From Pseudogemmobacter hezensis (GTDB taxonomy: Bacteria; Pseudomonadota; Alphaproteobacteria; Rhodobacterales; Rhodobacteraceae): a DNA stretch of 64,000 nt. Under the pieces are notes generated by a model. That model had not been told where the DNA came from, made no database searches, and worked only from the letters and a program-made list of their open reading frames with translations. Position 1 is the first letter of the stretch. Every line of letters begins with the position of its first letter. Made by a program: the position numbers and the translations under genes. The DNA lies in the NCBI RefSeq assembly GCF_013155295.1, contig NZ_JABJXT010000002.1, positions 1 through 64,000 on the forward strand, given 5' to 3'. Below are positions 17,464 through 25,868 of the stretch, in pieces.

Positions 17464-17548
17464 GCTGCGCCCCTTTGCACCTTGCTCGCGCAGGCTGTAT
17501 CATGGCTTGGCCGCAGGAAGGAACCACTGCCAGGAAGGAACCACCGCC

Positions 17549-17752
17549 ATGAGTGAAAAATCAGGCGACGCTGCCGCCCAGACCGATCTGCAGGCCCTGC
17601 CACCCGCCGCCCAACGCGCCCTGGCCGAGGCCGAAGCCCGCCGCAAAGCCGCAGGCGACCAGGCAGTGCCGAAAGAATACGGCGGCCGCGACGGCCCCGA
17701 GCCCGTGCGCTATGGCGATTGGGAAAAGAAAGGGCTGGCGGTCGATTTTTGA
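17549..17752 (+). CDS. DUF1674 / SDHAF4-like succinate dehydrogenase assembly factor
   Basis: A 67-aa protein ending KEYGGRDGPEPVRYGDWEKKGLAVDF, the conserved C-terminal signature of DUF1674/SDHAF4. In mitochondria SDHAF4 binds the flavinated SdhA subunit before complex II assembly. The bacterial proteins are small cytoplasmic homologues with a presumed similar job. ATG 17549 has AGGAAGGAACC upstream; longer frames overlap rsmB antisense and are not credible. Confidence 0.87.
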   Translation: MSEKSGDAAAQTDLQALPPAAQRALAEAEARRKAAGDQAVPKEYGGRDGPEPVRYGDWEKKGLAVDF

Positions 17753-17820
17753 CCCCAGCCCGTTTTTTGGCCCCAGCCCGGCTGCCTGGCCCCAAAGCCT
17801 CTGATAGGCTGCGGGGGGTG

Positions 17821-18630
17821 TCAGATCCCCAGCACATCCACCATGTCATATTGGCCGGGCTTTTTGCCCTGCCCCCACAAAACCGCCCGCAGCGCACCAC
17901 GCGCGAAGATGCTGCGGTCGGTCGCCAGATGGCGCAGCACGATCCGCTCGCCATCGGCGGCGAAGATCACGTCATGCTCGCCGACGATATCGCCGCCCCG
18001 GATCGCCGAGAAGCCAATTTCGCCACGCCTGCGGGCGCCGGTAATCCCCTCACGCGCGGGAACACGCAGCTCTTGCAAGGGCTTGCCGCGCCCCTGGGCC
18101 GCCGCCTCGCCCAGCATCAGCGCCGTCCCCGAGGGGGCATCGACCTTGTGGCGGTGATGCGCCTCGACGATCTCGATATCCCAGTCCTCATCCAGCGCGG
18201 CGGCAATTTTCTGGGTCAGCCGGGTCAGAAGATTGACGCCAAGGCTCATATTTCCGGCCCGAATGATCACCGCATGGCGGGCGGCGGCCTCCAGCTTTGC
18301 CAGATCCGCCTCGCTCAGCCCGGTGGTGCCGATCACATGCACGGCGCGGGCCTGTGCGGCGAGGCCTGCAAAGGCAACCGTCGCCTCGGGCGAGGTGAAG
18401 TCGATCACGCCCTGGGCTTTGGCAAAGGCCTCGACCGGGTCATCGGTGACGATGATCCCGTTTGCCTGCCCGCCCATCGCCTCGCCCAGATCGCGGCCGA
18501 TCCAGGGGCTGCCCTCACGCTCGACCGCCGCCACCAGGCGGGCGCGGTCGCTGGCCTGAACGGTCTTTGCCAGCATCTGGCCCATCCGGCCCGAGACACC
18601 TGTGATGACGATACCTGGCAAGTCGCTCAT
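17821..18630 (-). CDS. dapB: 4-Hydroxy-tetrahydrodipicolinate reductase
   Basis: A 269-aa NAD(P)H-dependent enzyme of the lysine/diaminopimelate pathway. It shows the Rossmann motif [10 protein letters not shown] (about 11-20), [23 protein letters not shown] and the catalytic [16 protein letters not shown] with its His pair and Lys. dapF is also in the window at 27.4 kb, but not linked. The ATG at 18630 was preferred over 18645 because it starts just before the Rossmann fold. Confidence 0.95.
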   Translation of the reverse strand: MSDLPGIVITGVSGRMGQMLAKTVQASDRARLVAAVEREGSPWIGRDLGEAMGGQANGIIVTDDPVEAFAKAQGVIDFTSPEATVAFAGLAAQARAVHVIGTTGLSEADLAKLEAAARHAVIIRAGNMSLGVNLLTRLTQKIAAALDEDWDIEIVEAHHRHKVDAPSGTALMLGEAAAQGRGKPLQELRVPAREGITGARRRGEIGFSAIRGGDIVGEHDVIFAADGERIVLRHLATDRSIFARGALRAVLWGQGKKPGQYDMVDVLGI

Positions 18631-18743
18631 GGCGCAGAAATCCATATCTGTTTGGGATGGTTAAAGGGTTCTGCCCGCGTTCCTGCGGCAGAGCCGCGCA
18701 AATGTCACGCCGTTTTTGCAGCGGCGCTTGCCCGCGCCTCGCG

Positions 18744-19868
18744 TCAGATCGCCTGCGGGCCAACCGCGCCGGGGGCCACCGCGACCGATTTGATCACCGC
18801 GAAAACCCGCAGGCCCGGTGCCAGCGACAGCGCCGAGACCGAGCGGCGGGTGATCCGCGCCAGCAGGATCTCTGGTGCCGTCTTATCGCCAGCACCCGGC
18901 GCCAGTTGCAGCCGCACCAGCACCGCCGAGCCATCGCCATCCGCCGCGACGATATCCTGGATTTCCGCCTCAAGGATGTTCAGCGCCGAGATCCCCTCGG
19001 GCCGGGTGCGGGCCAGCATCACATCACGCGCCAGGATCTGCAGCCGCAGTGCGGCCCCGGCAGGCGCGGTGATCCCCGGCAGCCAAAGCGGCCCGGCCCC
19101 GCAATCCAGCCGCGTCAGCCCGTCCTCCTGGCGGTCACTGACCCGCGCCGTGATCAGCGCCCCGGCCTCGCGCTGGCCAAAGCCCCGCGCCCCGGTCGGA
19201 TCGGCCAGCACCTCATGCGCGGGGCCTGCGATCGTGACCTGCCCGGCTTCCAGCATCACCACCGTCGTCGCCAGCCGCGCCACCTCGGCGGGCGAGTGGC
19301 TGACGTAAAGGATCGGCAGCGCGAAAGTGTCGCGCAGCCGTTCCAGATAGGGCAGGATCTCGGCCTTGCGCGCCTCATCCAGCGCGGCGAGGGGCTCGTC
19401 CATCAGCAAAAGATCGGGTTCCGACAAAAGCGCGCGGCCAAGCGCGACACGGCTTTTCTCGCCACCCGACAGCAGGCCAGGGCGGCGATCCAGCAAGGCG
19501 GCGATGCCCAGCATCTCTATCACCCGGTCAAACTCGGCCCGCCTTGCGGCTTTGGGCGCGAACCAACGGCCATAAAGCAGGTTCTGGCGCACGCTCAGAT
19601 GCGGGAAAAGCCGGGCATCCTGAAAGACATAGCCGATGCGGCGGCGATGCGGGGCCAGGTTCTGCCGCTGTGCGGCATCAAAAAGCACCCTGTCGCCCAG
19701 GGTGATCCGGCCCTGATCGGGGCGCAACAGCCCCGCAACCGCATTCACCACTGTCGTCTTGCCCGAGCCAGAGCGACCAAAGAGCGCCGTCACCCCCTGG
19801 GGCGCGTCGAAACGAACATCGAGACTGACGCCGGGGAAGGCATGCTGCAAAGAGACCGAAAGCGTCAT
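18744..19868 (-). CDS. modC: Molybdate ABC transporter ATP-binding protein
   Basis: A 374-aa ATPase energising molybdate import. It carries Walker A LFGRSGSGKTTVVN, the signature LLSGGEKSRVALGRAL, Walker B LLLMDEPLAALD and the switch His in YVSHSPAEV. The C-terminal 100 residues form a molybdate-binding TOBE/Mop domain, as in E. coli ModC. Its ATG overlaps the modB stop in ATGA, showing translational coupling. Longer frames to 19907 lie inside modB and are not used. Confidence 0.95.
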   Translation of the reverse strand: MTLSVSLQHAFPGVSLDVRFDAPQGVTALFGRSGSGKTTVVNAVAGLLRPDQGRITLGDRVLFDAAQRQNLAPHRRRIGYVFQDARLFPHLSVRQNLLYGRWFAPKAARRAEFDRVIEMLGIAALLDRRPGLLSGGEKSRVALGRALLSEPDLLLMDEPLAALDEARKAEILPYLERLRDTFALPILYVSHSPAEVARLATTVVMLEAGQVTIAGPAHEVLADPTGARGFGQREAGALITARVSDRQEDGLTRLDCGAGPLWLPGITAPAGAALRLQILARDVMLARTRPEGISALNILEAEIQDIVAADGDGSAVLVRLQLAPGAGDKTAPEILLARITRRSVSALSLAPGLRVFAVIKSVAVAPGAVGPQAI

Positions 19869-20563
19869 CGCCCCGAGATCCTGCGTGCAACCAGCCGCGA
19901 CACCCATTCCGACAGCAAAAGCGCCGCCATGGCGATGGCAATCGCCACCCAGACCAGCCGCGCCGCCTGGGCCTCGCCGCCCGGCACCTGCAGGAAGGTG
20001 TAAATGGCCGAGGGCAGCGTGCGGGTCTGCCCGGCAATGTTGGAAACAAAGGTGATGGTGGCCCCGAACTCACCCATCGCTTTCGCAAAGGCAAGGATCG
20101 CGCCGGCGATCACCCCCGGCAGGATCATCGGCAGCGTGACCGTCAGCCAGACCCAGGGCCGGGAGGCGCCCAACGTCGCGCCCGCCTGCTCCAGCTTTGG
20201 GTCCACCGCCTCGATGGCAAGGCGCATCGCGCGGACCATCAGCGGAAAGGCCATGATCGCGGCGGCCAGCACCGCGCCCGTCCAGCGAAAGGCAAAGACG
20301 ATGCCGAACCACTGGTCGAGATATTGCCCCACCGTGCCCTTGCGGCCAAAGGTGATCAGCAGCAGATAGCCCGTCACCACCGGCGGCAGGATCAGCGGCA
20401 GATGCACGATCCCGTTCAGGATCTGCTTACCCGGAAACTGCCACCGCGCCAGGGCATGCGCCACCAGAAGCCCCAAAGGCAGCGAGACCAGAACGGCCCA
20501 GAACGAGACCCGCAGCGACAGCGCCACTGCGGTCCATTCATCAGGGGATAGCCAGTCGGTCAC
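19865..20563 (-). CDS. modB: Molybdate ABC transporter permease
   Basis: A 232-aa inner-membrane protein with about five or six helices. The ABC-permease EAA loop is EQAGATLGASRPWVWLTVTLP. ALSLRVSFWAVLVSLPLGLLVAHALA and the GEFGATITFVSNIAGQTRTLP segment are characteristic of ModB. It starts with GTG at 20563, 25 bases after modA, and its stop overlaps modC. Confidence 0.95.
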   Translation of the reverse strand: MTDWLSPDEWTAVALSLRVSFWAVLVSLPLGLLVAHALARWQFPGKQILNGIVHLPLILPPVVTGYLLLITFGRKGTVGQYLDQWFGIVFAFRWTGAVLAAAIMAFPLMVRAMRLAIEAVDPKLEQAGATLGASRPWVWLTVTLPMILPGVIAGAILAFAKAMGEFGATITFVSNIAGQTRTLPSAIYTFLQVPGGEAQAARLVWVAIAIAMAALLLSEWVSRLVARRISGR

Positions 20564-20588
20564 GCAGCCCGGGCCCTTTTCATCGGTC

Positions 20589-21374
20589 TCAGTTCAGGAT
20601 CGCAAAGCCTTCGGCGGCAAAGACCTTGCCCGCCTCTTCGCCCGAAAGCGCCTCATAGAAAGCGCGGTCGGCGGCATCGGCGGCCCCCGTCAGCAGGGCG
20701 GCAGGATAGGTGATCGCCTTGTGGCTGTCAGCGGGGAAGGTGCCAACGACCGTCACATTGTCATCGGCCACGGCATCGGTTGCATAGACGATGCCATAGG
20801 GGGCCTCGCCCTGGGCGACCAGCGCCAGCGTGGCGCGCACATTGTCCGCCTGGGCGACCGAGGGTTCGACCGCGCTCCAAAGGCCCAGATGCTCCAGCGC
20901 GGCCTTGCCATACTGGCCTGCAGGCACGGAATCGACCAGTGCCATCGCCAGCTTCTGATCGCCAAGAAGCGCAGGCAGATCAAAGCCTTCGCCGATCTCG
21001 ACCGGGGCCGCATCTTTGCCATGCGCCACCAGAACCAGGGTATTGCCCAGAAGATCCTCACGGGTGCCTTCGACGATCAGGCCCTCTTTCTCGACCTCAT
21101 CCATCCAGTTCACCGCAGCCGAGATGAAGATATCGGCGGGCGCACCCTCGATGATCTGCTTGGCCAGCGCGTTCGAACCGGCGTAGGAAATCACCACCTT
21201 ATTGCCGGTCTCGGCCTCGAATTTCGCCGCGACCTCATCAAGCGCGTTCTTCATCGAGGCGGCCGCAAAGACCACGACCTCTTCGGCCTGGGCAAGGGCT
21301 GGCAGGGCGATGCTGAAAGCGGCGGCGAGTGCTGCGCTGCGCGTGATCAGGGGGCTGTTTTTGGTCAGCGACAT
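20589..21374 (-). CDS. modA: Molybdate-binding periplasmic protein
   Basis: A 261-aa binding protein with a Sec signal peptide (hydrophobic segment ending ALPALAQAEE, cleavage after about residue 27). VVVFAAASMKNALDEVAAKFE and ISYAGSNALAKQIIEGAPADIFISA hold the oxyanion-binding Ser residues typical of ModA. GGAGGAATCCC precedes the start. It heads modABC on the minus strand, with modE immediately upstream and a palindrome between the two genes. Confidence 0.95.
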   Translation of the reverse strand: MSLTKNSPLITRSAALAAAFSIALPALAQAEEVVVFAAASMKNALDEVAAKFEAETGNKVVISYAGSNALAKQIIEGAPADIFISAAVNWMDEVEKEGLIVEGTREDLLGNTLVLVAHGKDAAPVEIGEGFDLPALLGDQKLAMALVDSVPAGQYGKAALEHLGLWSAVEPSVAQADNVRATLALVAQGEAPYGIVYATDAVADDNVTVVGTFPADSHKAITYPAALLTGAADAADRAFYEALSGEEAGKVFAAEGFAILN

Positions 21375-21391
21375 GGGATTCCTCCGGCCGA

Positions 21392-21409
21392 TATGTCTTT
21401 GCAGACATA
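21392..21409. promoter_or_regulatory. Candidate ModE operator in the modE-modA gap
   Basis: TATGTCT, four bases, AGACATA: a perfect 7-bp inverted repeat 18 bases upstream of the modA start. Mo-boxes bound by ModE are AT-rich inverted repeats in this position, though the classic TATATA core is not seen. Binding here would repress modABC when molybdate is plentiful. Confidence 0.5.
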
Positions 21410-21440
21410 AAGACCGCACAACCTGCCAGGGCGCAAGCGG

Positions 21441-21821
21441 TTATTTCCCGCCCGCCACATCGGCCTGCGGCGCGGCGGGAGGCGCGGCGGGCGCCAGCAG
21501 CGCCTCAAGCGCCTGGATCTCCTCTGCGCCTGCGGCACGGGCCTTGCGCTCGATCTCACGAAACAGCGCCAGCACCTCTTCGCCAAGCGGCGTCAGATGC
21601 GCGCCCCCGCCGCCAGAGCCGCCCCGGGCCGAGGCAACCAGCGGCCCCTGGAAGGCTGCGTTCAGCTCTTCGACCAGCATCCAGGCGCGCTTATAGCTCA
21701 TGCTCATGGCGCGGCCCGCCGCCGAGATCGAGCCCGTCTCGCGGATATGTTCCAAAAGCTGGGCCTTGCCAGGACCAACCATCGCATTGTCGAAATAAAG
21801 GCGCAGGAAAAAGCGTTTCAT
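21441..21821 (-). CDS. modE: ModE-type molybdate regulator, HTH domain only
   Basis: A 126-aa protein equivalent to the N-terminal winged-helix of ModE: LLEHIRETGSISAAGRAMSMSYKRAWMLVEELN, then GGSGGGGAHLTPLGEEVLALFREIE, a glycine-rich wing typical of the family. The two C-terminal molybdate-binding TOBE domains of E. coli ModE are absent. The tail is Ala/Pro-rich. It is 66 bases upstream of modA on the same strand. How such short forms sense molybdate is not visible from the sequence. Confidence 0.88.
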   Translation of the reverse strand: MKRFFLRLYFDNAMVGPGKAQLLEHIRETGSISAAGRAMSMSYKRAWMLVEELNAAFQGPLVASARGGSGGGGAHLTPLGEEVLALFREIERKARAAGAEEIQALEALLAPAAPPAAPQADVAGGK

Positions 21822-21860
21822 CGCCGCAGTTTCCTTTCCCTGCGCCCGCTTCGCAAGAGG

Positions 21861-22745
21861 TCAGCTGAGATAATGTTCGACCGGGGCCAGTGGTTTTGGC
21901 GGCACCTCGCCCAGATGCGGCGCAAGGCTGATCTCACAGGCGCGGCAGATCGCATCCAGCGGCAGCCCGTTGGGGCTGGTGCCGAAAGGATGGCTCAGCT
22001 CTTCGGTCACCTCAGCCAGGCCAAGGAACATATAGGCCACCAGCGCGGTGAACAAAGGCGAAAGCCAACCTGTGGTTTCCGCCAGCGCCAGCGGCAGCAA
22101 AAGGCAATAAAGCCAGGTCGTGCGATAGATCAGCAGCGAATAGACGTAAGGCAGCGGGCTATTGGCGATCCGCTCTGCCCCGGCCTGCTGCAGGCCCAGA
22201 TTGGCCATGCGCACCGTCAGGCCGCGGGCACCAAAGCCGTCGATCTCGCCCTTGCGGTAGCTGTCGCTGATGATGTCGGTGATCGCATCCATCGCAGCGC
22301 AGGGCGGATGGGTGGCATGGGAGAACTCTGACCCAGGGCCGCTGGCAGGCGGCGGCAGTTTGCGCAGGTTGATTCGGTGGGCATGGATGAACTCGATCGC
22401 CAGCCGCAGGATCCGCTGGCGCTTGTCGGGATCGGGGACGAAGGTTTCGACCTCACGCGCGAAGCTGCGCAGATCGGCCAGCAGACCGCCCCAAAGCTTG
22501 CGCGCCTCCCACCAGCGGTCATAGGCGGCGGCATTGCGAAAGCCCAGAAACAGCGACAACCCAATCCCGAACACCGTATAGGCGGCGGCGTTCAGATGCG
22601 GCACCACGGGCGTCAGGTGGTCCAGCACCACCACGACCAGGGCAAAACAGGCCACGAACAGCACCGAGGGCGCGACCTGGAAAATGATAGAGCCGCGCGT
22701 GGCGGTCAAAAGCTGAAACGGAGTGGGTTTGTCGCGGACGATCAT
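21861..22745 (-). CDS. Bestrophin family membrane protein
   Basis: A 294-aa inner-membrane protein of the bestrophin/UPF0187 family, pentameric anion or cation channels. The N-terminus MIVRDKPTPFQLLTATRGSI is followed by hydrophobic helices, GFRNAAAYDRWWEARKLWG is the family hallmark, and YMFLGLAEVTEELSHPFG supplies the second conserved block. ATG 22745 fits the family; the frame continues upstream without similarity. It sits divergent from the GAF/Fis regulator, 277 bases apart. Confidence 0.88.
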   Translation of the reverse strand: MIVRDKPTPFQLLTATRGSIIFQVAPSVLFVACFALVVVVLDHLTPVVPHLNAAAYTVFGIGLSLFLGFRNAAAYDRWWEARKLWGGLLADLRSFAREVETFVPDPDKRQRILRLAIEFIHAHRINLRKLPPPASGPGSEFSHATHPPCAAMDAITDIISDSYRKGEIDGFGARGLTVRMANLGLQQAGAERIANSPLPYVYSLLIYRTTWLYCLLLPLALAETTGWLSPLFTALVAYMFLGLAEVTEELSHPFGTSPNGLPLDAICRACEISLAPHLGEVPPKPLAPVEHYLS

Positions 22746-23022
22746 CCTGGACAGGACCTTCTGAAGAGGGGTGTGGCCAAAGGCGGCAAGCGTAATCTTG
22801 CGCCTGGGTTGGTTGCGCAGGCTCGTGAAGCTTCCACAAGATTTCTTGCTCTGGAAAGCGGAACATGCGTTACTCTGTCGCATCAGACGCGGGCCAGAGC
22901 TGCGCCATTTGCCCGTTCTTCTGGCAAAGTCTTCATCTGATGCCAGCCATCTGATGGTCGTCATGCGTCGGATATCGCATCCCGGAACCCGCCGGGACCA
23001 CCACCGGATCAGGAGCCGCACC

Positions 23023-23985
23023 ATGGGAGGCAATATCACCATCGGACGCGCTGCACGCGAACATGAGGCGCTGATTTCCTCGGCGCTGGAAAAGGGCCAG
23101 GCGGCCAGATCCTCAATCGTCGCATCCTGGGCCCGATCCGCGCGGCATGGGCTGGCCCCCTCGGCCGCGGCACTGCGAAGTCAGCGGCTGGACGCCGCCA
23201 GCCTTGCGCGTCTGCGCGAAAGGATGGAGCCGGTGACCCGCGCCGCCCGCCCCACGCTGGAGCGGCTGTTTCAGGCGGTGGGCGGTTTTGGCGCCAGTGT
23301 GATTCTGGCCAGCCAGGAGGGCCTGCCCTTCGAGCGGCTGGTCAAAGCCTCTGAGGATCAGGATTTCAGCGATGCAGGCCTCGATGCCGGGTCAGACTGG
23401 AGCGAAGAGGCGGTCGGAACCAATGGCATAGGCACCTGCCTGGCCGAGGGCCGCGCCGTGGTGATCCACCGTGATCAGCATTATCTGGTGGCAAATACCG
23501 CGCTTACCTGCGCCTCGGCCCCGATCTGGGATGCGGGGGGAGAGCTGGTCGCGGTGCTGGATGTCTCAACCGTGCGCAGCGATATCGCCGAGGGCTTTGC
23601 CGGTCTGCTCAGCCATTCGGTGCAAGAGGCGGCGCGGCGGATCGAGGCGGATCTGTTCCACGCCCGCTATCCGCTGGCGCGGATGATGCTGGTGCCGGGG
23701 GTGGATCGCGGCACGGGTGCGCTTTTGGCGGTGGACGCCGATGAGCTGGTGATCGGTGCCACGCGCATGGCCCGCCAGCATCTGGGGCTAAGCGGTGATC
23801 TGGCCAAAAACCCCGTTCCGGCGGCAGACCTTTTGGGTCTGTCCAGCCATCTGCGCCCCGAAGATGGTGAACGCGCCGTAATCAGCCGCGCCATTGCCCG
23901 CACCGGGGGCAATATCTCGGCAGCGGCACGGGCGCTTGGCATCAGCCGCGCCACGCTGCACCGCAAGATGGGCCGCGCGGACTGA
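23023..23985 (+). CDS. GAF-Fis regulator (AcoR-like, without AAA+ domain)
   Basis: A 320-aa regulator with the N-terminal architecture of AcoR-type activators: LERLFQAVGGFGASVILASQEGLP and a GAF domain (about 60-215, including GTNGIGTCLAEGRAVVIHRDQHY and APIWDAGGELVAVLDVS), then a C-terminal Fis-type HTH (ISAAARALGISRATLHRKMGR). The central AAA+ sigma54-activating domain is missing, so it cannot work as a classic enhancer-binding protein. It is 226 bases upstream of an acetaldehyde-type dehydrogenase, its likely target. AGGAGCC precedes the start. Confidence 0.88.
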   Translation: MGGNITIGRAAREHEALISSALEKGQAARSSIVASWARSARHGLAPSAAALRSQRLDAASLARLRERMEPVTRAARPTLERLFQAVGGFGASVILASQEGLPFERLVKASEDQDFSDAGLDAGSDWSEEAVGTNGIGTCLAEGRAVVIHRDQHYLVANTALTCASAPIWDAGGELVAVLDVSTVRSDIAEGFAGLLSHSVQEAARRIEADLFHARYPLARMMLVPGVDRGTGALLAVDADELVIGATRMARQHLGLSGDLAKNPVPAADLLGLSSHLRPEDGERAVISRAIARTGGNISAAARALGISRATLHRKMGRAD

Positions 23986-24090
23986 GATCAGGGCTGGCGG
24001 CGGGGCCAAACGCGCAGGGGCGCGGGGGCGAATCGCTTTGGAGACGGCTCAGGCCAGACCGGGCAGATGCAGCAAGGTTCAGGGTGCAGA

Positions 24091-24110
24091 CTGTCTCAGA
24101 TCTGCGACAG
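24091..24110. promoter_or_regulatory. Near-perfect 20-bp palindrome upstream of the aldehyde dehydrogenase
   Basis: CTGTC, TCAGATCTGC, GACAG: 18 of 20 positions are symmetric. It contains TGT-N12-ACA, the form I recall for upstream activating sites of AcoR-type regulators. It lies 101 bases before the dehydrogenase start and 106 bases after the GAF/Fis regulator gene, so it is the best candidate binding site. I see no -24/-12 sigma54 promoter between it and the gene. Confidence 0.5.
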
Positions 24111-24210
24111 GCTTTGCAGCTGCGGCATGATTTGGGGGGTGACCGGCCCCCCTTCCCCGGCCAGCATTCCCCTATCGTCGCCGGGGAGGGCGACATCAGG
24201 AGGAGCTATC

Positions 24211-25728
24211 ATGACCAAACACGAAGAATTCGGCCTTTCGGCCGCGCCGTTCAAAACGCGCTATGACAATTTCATCGGTGGTCAATGGGTCGCGCCGAAA
24301 GCCGGGCGCTATATGGAGAATGTCTCGCCCGTCACCGGCGGCGTGATCTGCGAAGTGGCGCGTTCAGACGCCTCGGATATCGAGGCGGCGCTGGATGCCG
24401 CCCATGCCGCCCGCCGCGCCTGGGCTGCCACCTCGGCCACCACGCGCTCGAATATCCTTTTGCAGATCGCAGCGCGGATCGAAGAGAATCTGCAGGCCAT
24501 CGCTGCCGCCGAAACCTGGGACAATGGCAAGCCGCTGCGCGAGACGCTGGCCGCCGATATCCCGCTGGCCGTTGACCACTTCCGCTATTTCGCGGGCGCG
24601 ATCCGGGCGCAGGAAGGCAGCATCGGCCAGATCGACGATGACACCGTCGCCTATCACTTCCACGAGCCGCTGGGCGTTGTGGGTCAGATCATCCCCTGGA
24701 ACTTCCCGATCCTGATGGCGGCCTGGAAGCTGGCACCCGCGCTGGCGGCAGGGAATTGCGTGGTGCTGAAGCCGGCCGAGCAGACCCCGGCCTCGATCCT
24801 GTTCCTGCTGGGCTTCATCGAGGATCTGCTGCCGCCGGGCGTTTTGAATATCGTGAACGGCACCGGGGCCGAGGCGGGCGCGCCCCTGGCATCCAGCCCG
24901 CGCATTGCGAAGATCGCCTTCACCGGATCGACCCCGGTGGGCAAGTCGATCATGCGCGCCGCGGCAGACAATCTGACCAATATCACCCTGGAGCTGGGCG
25001 GCAAATCCCCCAACATCTTCTTTGAGGATGTGATGGATGAGGATGACGATTATTTCGACAAGGCCCTGGAAGGCTTCACTCTTTTCGCGCTGAACCAGGG
25101 TGAGGTCTGCACCTGCCCAAGCCGTGCCCTGATCCAGGAATCGATCTATGACCGTTTCATGGAGCGGGCGCTGAAACGCGTTGAGGCCATTGTCGCGGGC
25201 GACCCGCGCCAGGCGAATACGATGATCGGTGCGCAGGCGTCAAAGCAGCAGTTCGACAAGATCAGCTCTTACCTGGAGCTGGGCCCGAAAGAGGGCGCGA
25301 AAGTGCTGACCGGCGGCCAGGCGAACCATTTCAACGGCGACATTGCCAATGGTTTCTACATCCAGCCGACGGTGTTTGAAGGCACCAATAAGATGCGCAT
25401 CTTCCAGGAGGAAATCTTCGGGCCGGTGGTATCGGTGACGACCTTCAAGACCCAGGACGAGGCGATCGAGATCGCCAATGACACCGTCTTCGGCCTGGGC
25501 GCGGGCGTCTGGTCGAGAAACGCGAATACCGCCTATCGCGCGGGCCGCGCGATTGAGGCGGGCCGGGTCTGGACGAATTGCTATCACCTTTACCCGGCGG
25601 GCGCGGCCTTTGGCGGCTATAAGCAGTCAGGGATCGGGCGTGAGAACCACAAGATGATGCTGGATCATTATCAGGAAACCAAGAACCTGCTGGTCTCTTA
25701 CAATCCGAAGAAACTGGGCTTCTTCTGA
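24211..25728 (+). CDS. NAD-dependent acetaldehyde/aldehyde dehydrogenase (AcoD/ExaC type)
   Basis: A 505-aa aldehyde dehydrogenase oxidising acetaldehyde or similar aldehydes to acids. Shown are [20 protein letters not shown], the NAD-binding [21 protein letters not shown] with the general-base Glu, and [14 protein letters not shown] with the nucleophilic Cys. The extra Cys and the C-terminus [30 protein letters not shown] match the AcoD/ExaC subgroup. AGGAGGAGC precedes the ATG. The GAF/Fis regulator gene lies upstream and a terminator follows. Confidence 0.93.
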   Translation: MTKHEEFGLSAAPFKTRYDNFIGGQWVAPKAGRYMENVSPVTGGVICEVARSDASDIEAALDAAHAARRAWAATSATTRSNILLQIAARIEENLQAIAAAETWDNGKPLRETLAADIPLAVDHFRYFAGAIRAQEGSIGQIDDDTVAYHFHEPLGVVGQIIPWNFPILMAAWKLAPALAAGNCVVLKPAEQTPASILFLLGFIEDLLPPGVLNIVNGTGAEAGAPLASSPRIAKIAFTGSTPVGKSIMRAAADNLTNITLELGGKSPNIFFEDVMDEDDDYFDKALEGFTLFALNQGEVCTCPSRALIQESIYDRFMERALKRVEAIVAGDPRQANTMIGAQASKQQFDKISSYLELGPKEGAKVLTGGQANHFNGDIANGFYIQPTVFEGTNKMRIFQEEIFGPVVSVTTFKTQDEAIEIANDTVFGLGAGVWSRNANTAYRAGRAIEAGRVWTNCYHLYPAGAAFGGYKQSGIGRENHKMMLDHYQETKNLLVSYNPKKLGFF

Positions 25729-25768
25729 GCCGTTCTGCCTGCGGGTTACGTTCTGCCTGTGGGCAAGG

Positions 25769-25793
25769 CCGGGGGAGATGATCTCTCCCCCGG
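25769..25793 (+). terminator. Terminator of the aldehyde dehydrogenase gene
   Basis: CCGGGGGAGA, loop TGATC, TCTCCCCCGG: a 10-bp perfect stem 40 bases after the stop. Only a C/T-rich stretch follows, so it may need help. Confidence 0.6.
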
Positions 25794-25834
25794 TCCCCCT
25801 CTTGTCTTGCCTGACCGATGTTGCAAGCCTGAAA

Positions 25835-25868
25835 GCCCGCCCGGATCAGATCTGTGGCGGGCGTTTTT
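25835..25868 (+). terminator. Intrinsic terminator overlapping the amidase end
   Basis: GCCCGCC, a 14-base loop and GGCGGGC followed by GTTTTT on the plus strand. It ends dehydrogenase transcripts before they run antisense into the amidase gene, whose stop lies inside the hairpin. Confidence 0.65.

Noticed and set aside
24111-24210. Sigma54 promoter for the aldehyde dehydrogenase
   Set aside because: No TGGCAC-N5-TTGC-like element was found, and the neighbouring regulator lacks the AAA+ domain needed to activate one.
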